Shown: positions 63,434 through 64,000 of the stretch, piece after piece
How the letters are laid out: the number at the start of each line of letters is the position of its first letter
Numbering within the stretch: position 1 is the stretch's first letter
Assembly: GCF_000981385.1 (NCBI RefSeq)
Contig: NZ_LATZ01000014.1
Location: forward strand, 1 to 64,000
Source of the DNA: Bacillus sp. SA1-12
Lineage (GTDB): Bacteria; Bacillota; Bacilli; Bacillales; Bacillaceae
Length of the DNA stretch: 64,000 nucleotides
Reading direction: 5' to 3'
Made by a program: the position numbers and the translations under genes
The notes under the pieces: generated by a model
What the model was told of the DNA's origin: nothing
What the model saw: the letters and a program-made list of their open reading frames with translations, nothing else
The model's database searches: none

Positions 63434-64000
63434 TTGAAACAGGATGTAAGCGTTACCGTGGTTCGAATAAAAACAAAAACAAAAAAGGCATTTACACCGT
63501 TACAAGATTTAAAGAAAACTTGGCCAATCCATGTATTGGTACTTCCAGCACTTATTTTAGCAATTGTTTTTCACTATATACCGATGTTTGGAGTTGTCAT
63601 AGCTTTCCAAGATTTTAAACCCTGGCTCGGTCTTTTTGACCAGGAATGGGTAGGATTAAAGCATTTTAAAGCAATATTCCAATTTGAAGATTCAGTACAG
63701 GTAATTTGGAACACGTTTTTTATTTCAGTATTAAAGATTGTGTTTGGAATGATTGTCCCTATTGTTATGGCCTTATTATTAAATGAAATTCGTAAATCTG
63801 GGGTCAAAAGAAGTATACAAACACTCGTCTACTTACCTCATTTCCTTTCATGGGTAATTCTTGGTGGAATTTTAATTGATCTTCTCTCAATTAAAGGTGG
63901 ATTAGTTAATAGAATGCTAGAAGGTTTATTTGGTATAGGACCTATTTTCTTTTTAGGTGATGGAGATTGGTTCCGGTTTGTGCTTATTATAAGTGATATT
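63434..64000 (+). CDS. LplB-type ABC transporter permease (partial, runs off right edge)
   Basis: 189 codons are visible from TTG 63434, with a GGGGGG tract just upstream. After a basic N-terminus, transmembrane helices follow in the LplB/YteP pattern (HVLVLPALILAIVFHYIPMF, then GVVIAFQDFKPWLG). Later stretches are FFISVLKIVFGMIVPIVMAL and TLVYLPHFLSWVILGG. It would pair with the binding protein at 57942. A cre-like TGTAAGCGTTACCG inside its first codons (63445-63458, 12 of 14) may mediate catabolite repression. The EAA loop lies beyond the window. Confidence 0.9.
   Translation, partial: MKQDVSVTVVRIKTKTKKAFTPLQDLKKTWPIHVLVLPALILAIVFHYIPMFGVVIAFQDFKPWLGLFDQEWVGLKHFKAIFQFEDSVQVIWNTFFISVLKIVFGMIVPIVMALLLNEIRKSGVKRSIQTLVYLPHFLSWVILGGILIDLLSIKGGLVNRMLEGLFGIGPIFFLGDGDWFRFVLIISDI

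Overview
The window looks like part of a large conjugative plasmid, or a plasmid-derived segment, from a spore-forming, AT-rich Gram-positive bacterium of the Bacillaceae. The grounds are low-GC sequence, AGGAGG-type ribosome-binding sites, frequent GTG/TTG starts, cre-like sites, a Spo0E-family gene and a LytS-type sporulation-like sensor kinase. The plasmid reading rests on a type III (TubR/TubZ/TubY-like) partition cluster, an iteron-bearing origin between two divergent replication genes, and a Tcp-type conjugation operon, all contiguous between 19 and 41.5 kb.

Layout. 0-1.4 kb: the 5' part of a group II intron (minus strand) lying directly 3' of an intrinsic-terminator hairpin, then a frameshifted small gene. 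1.5-18.5 kb: sugar-acid and hydroxy-acid catabolism. It holds an ABC importer with a UxuA-type dehydratase, a GntR/FCD regulator, an RraA-family protein, an AraC regulator, a D-2-hydroxyacid dehydrogenase, an IclR regulator, and a TRAP transporter operon with two DctP binding proteins and a LarA-like protein. Candidate operators and cre sites lie in front of the operons. 19.2-24.7 kb: a tandem ribbon-helix-helix protein, a TubY-like regulator, TubZ, TubR, and at least two families of short repeats. 24.7-29.4 kb: two divergent replication genes around a bipartite iteron array. 29.8-41.4 kb: a nested palindromic region, then one plus-strand conjugation operon (Replic_Relax protein, VirD4-type coupling protein, TcpC, TcpD, TcpE, VirB4-type ATPase, lipoprotein, VirB6-like membrane protein, lytic transglycosylase/NlpC-P60 protein, small membrane protein).

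41.5-47.4 kb is an accessory region of small proteins, including a duplicated 56-aa gene, plus a PAS sensor kinase broken at a run of eight G. 47.8-63.4 kb is bounded by a direct repeat of about 112 bp. It holds a polysaccharide-degradation locus: a very large secreted alginate-lyase-type protein, a cytoplasmic GH28-like enzyme, a Spo0E-like protein, a GH88 unsaturated glucuronyl hydrolase, a large lipoprotein binding protein, and a YesN/YesM two-component pair. An LplB-type permease runs off the right edge. A plausible flow is extracellular depolymerisation of a uronic-acid polymer, import by the Lpl-type ABC system, then cleavage by GH88 and GH28. The left-hand sugar-acid genes could process the released uronates, but that link is inference.

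No tRNA, rRNA, CRISPR array, integrase or transposase was seen. All family names come from reading the translated sequences; no database search was run.
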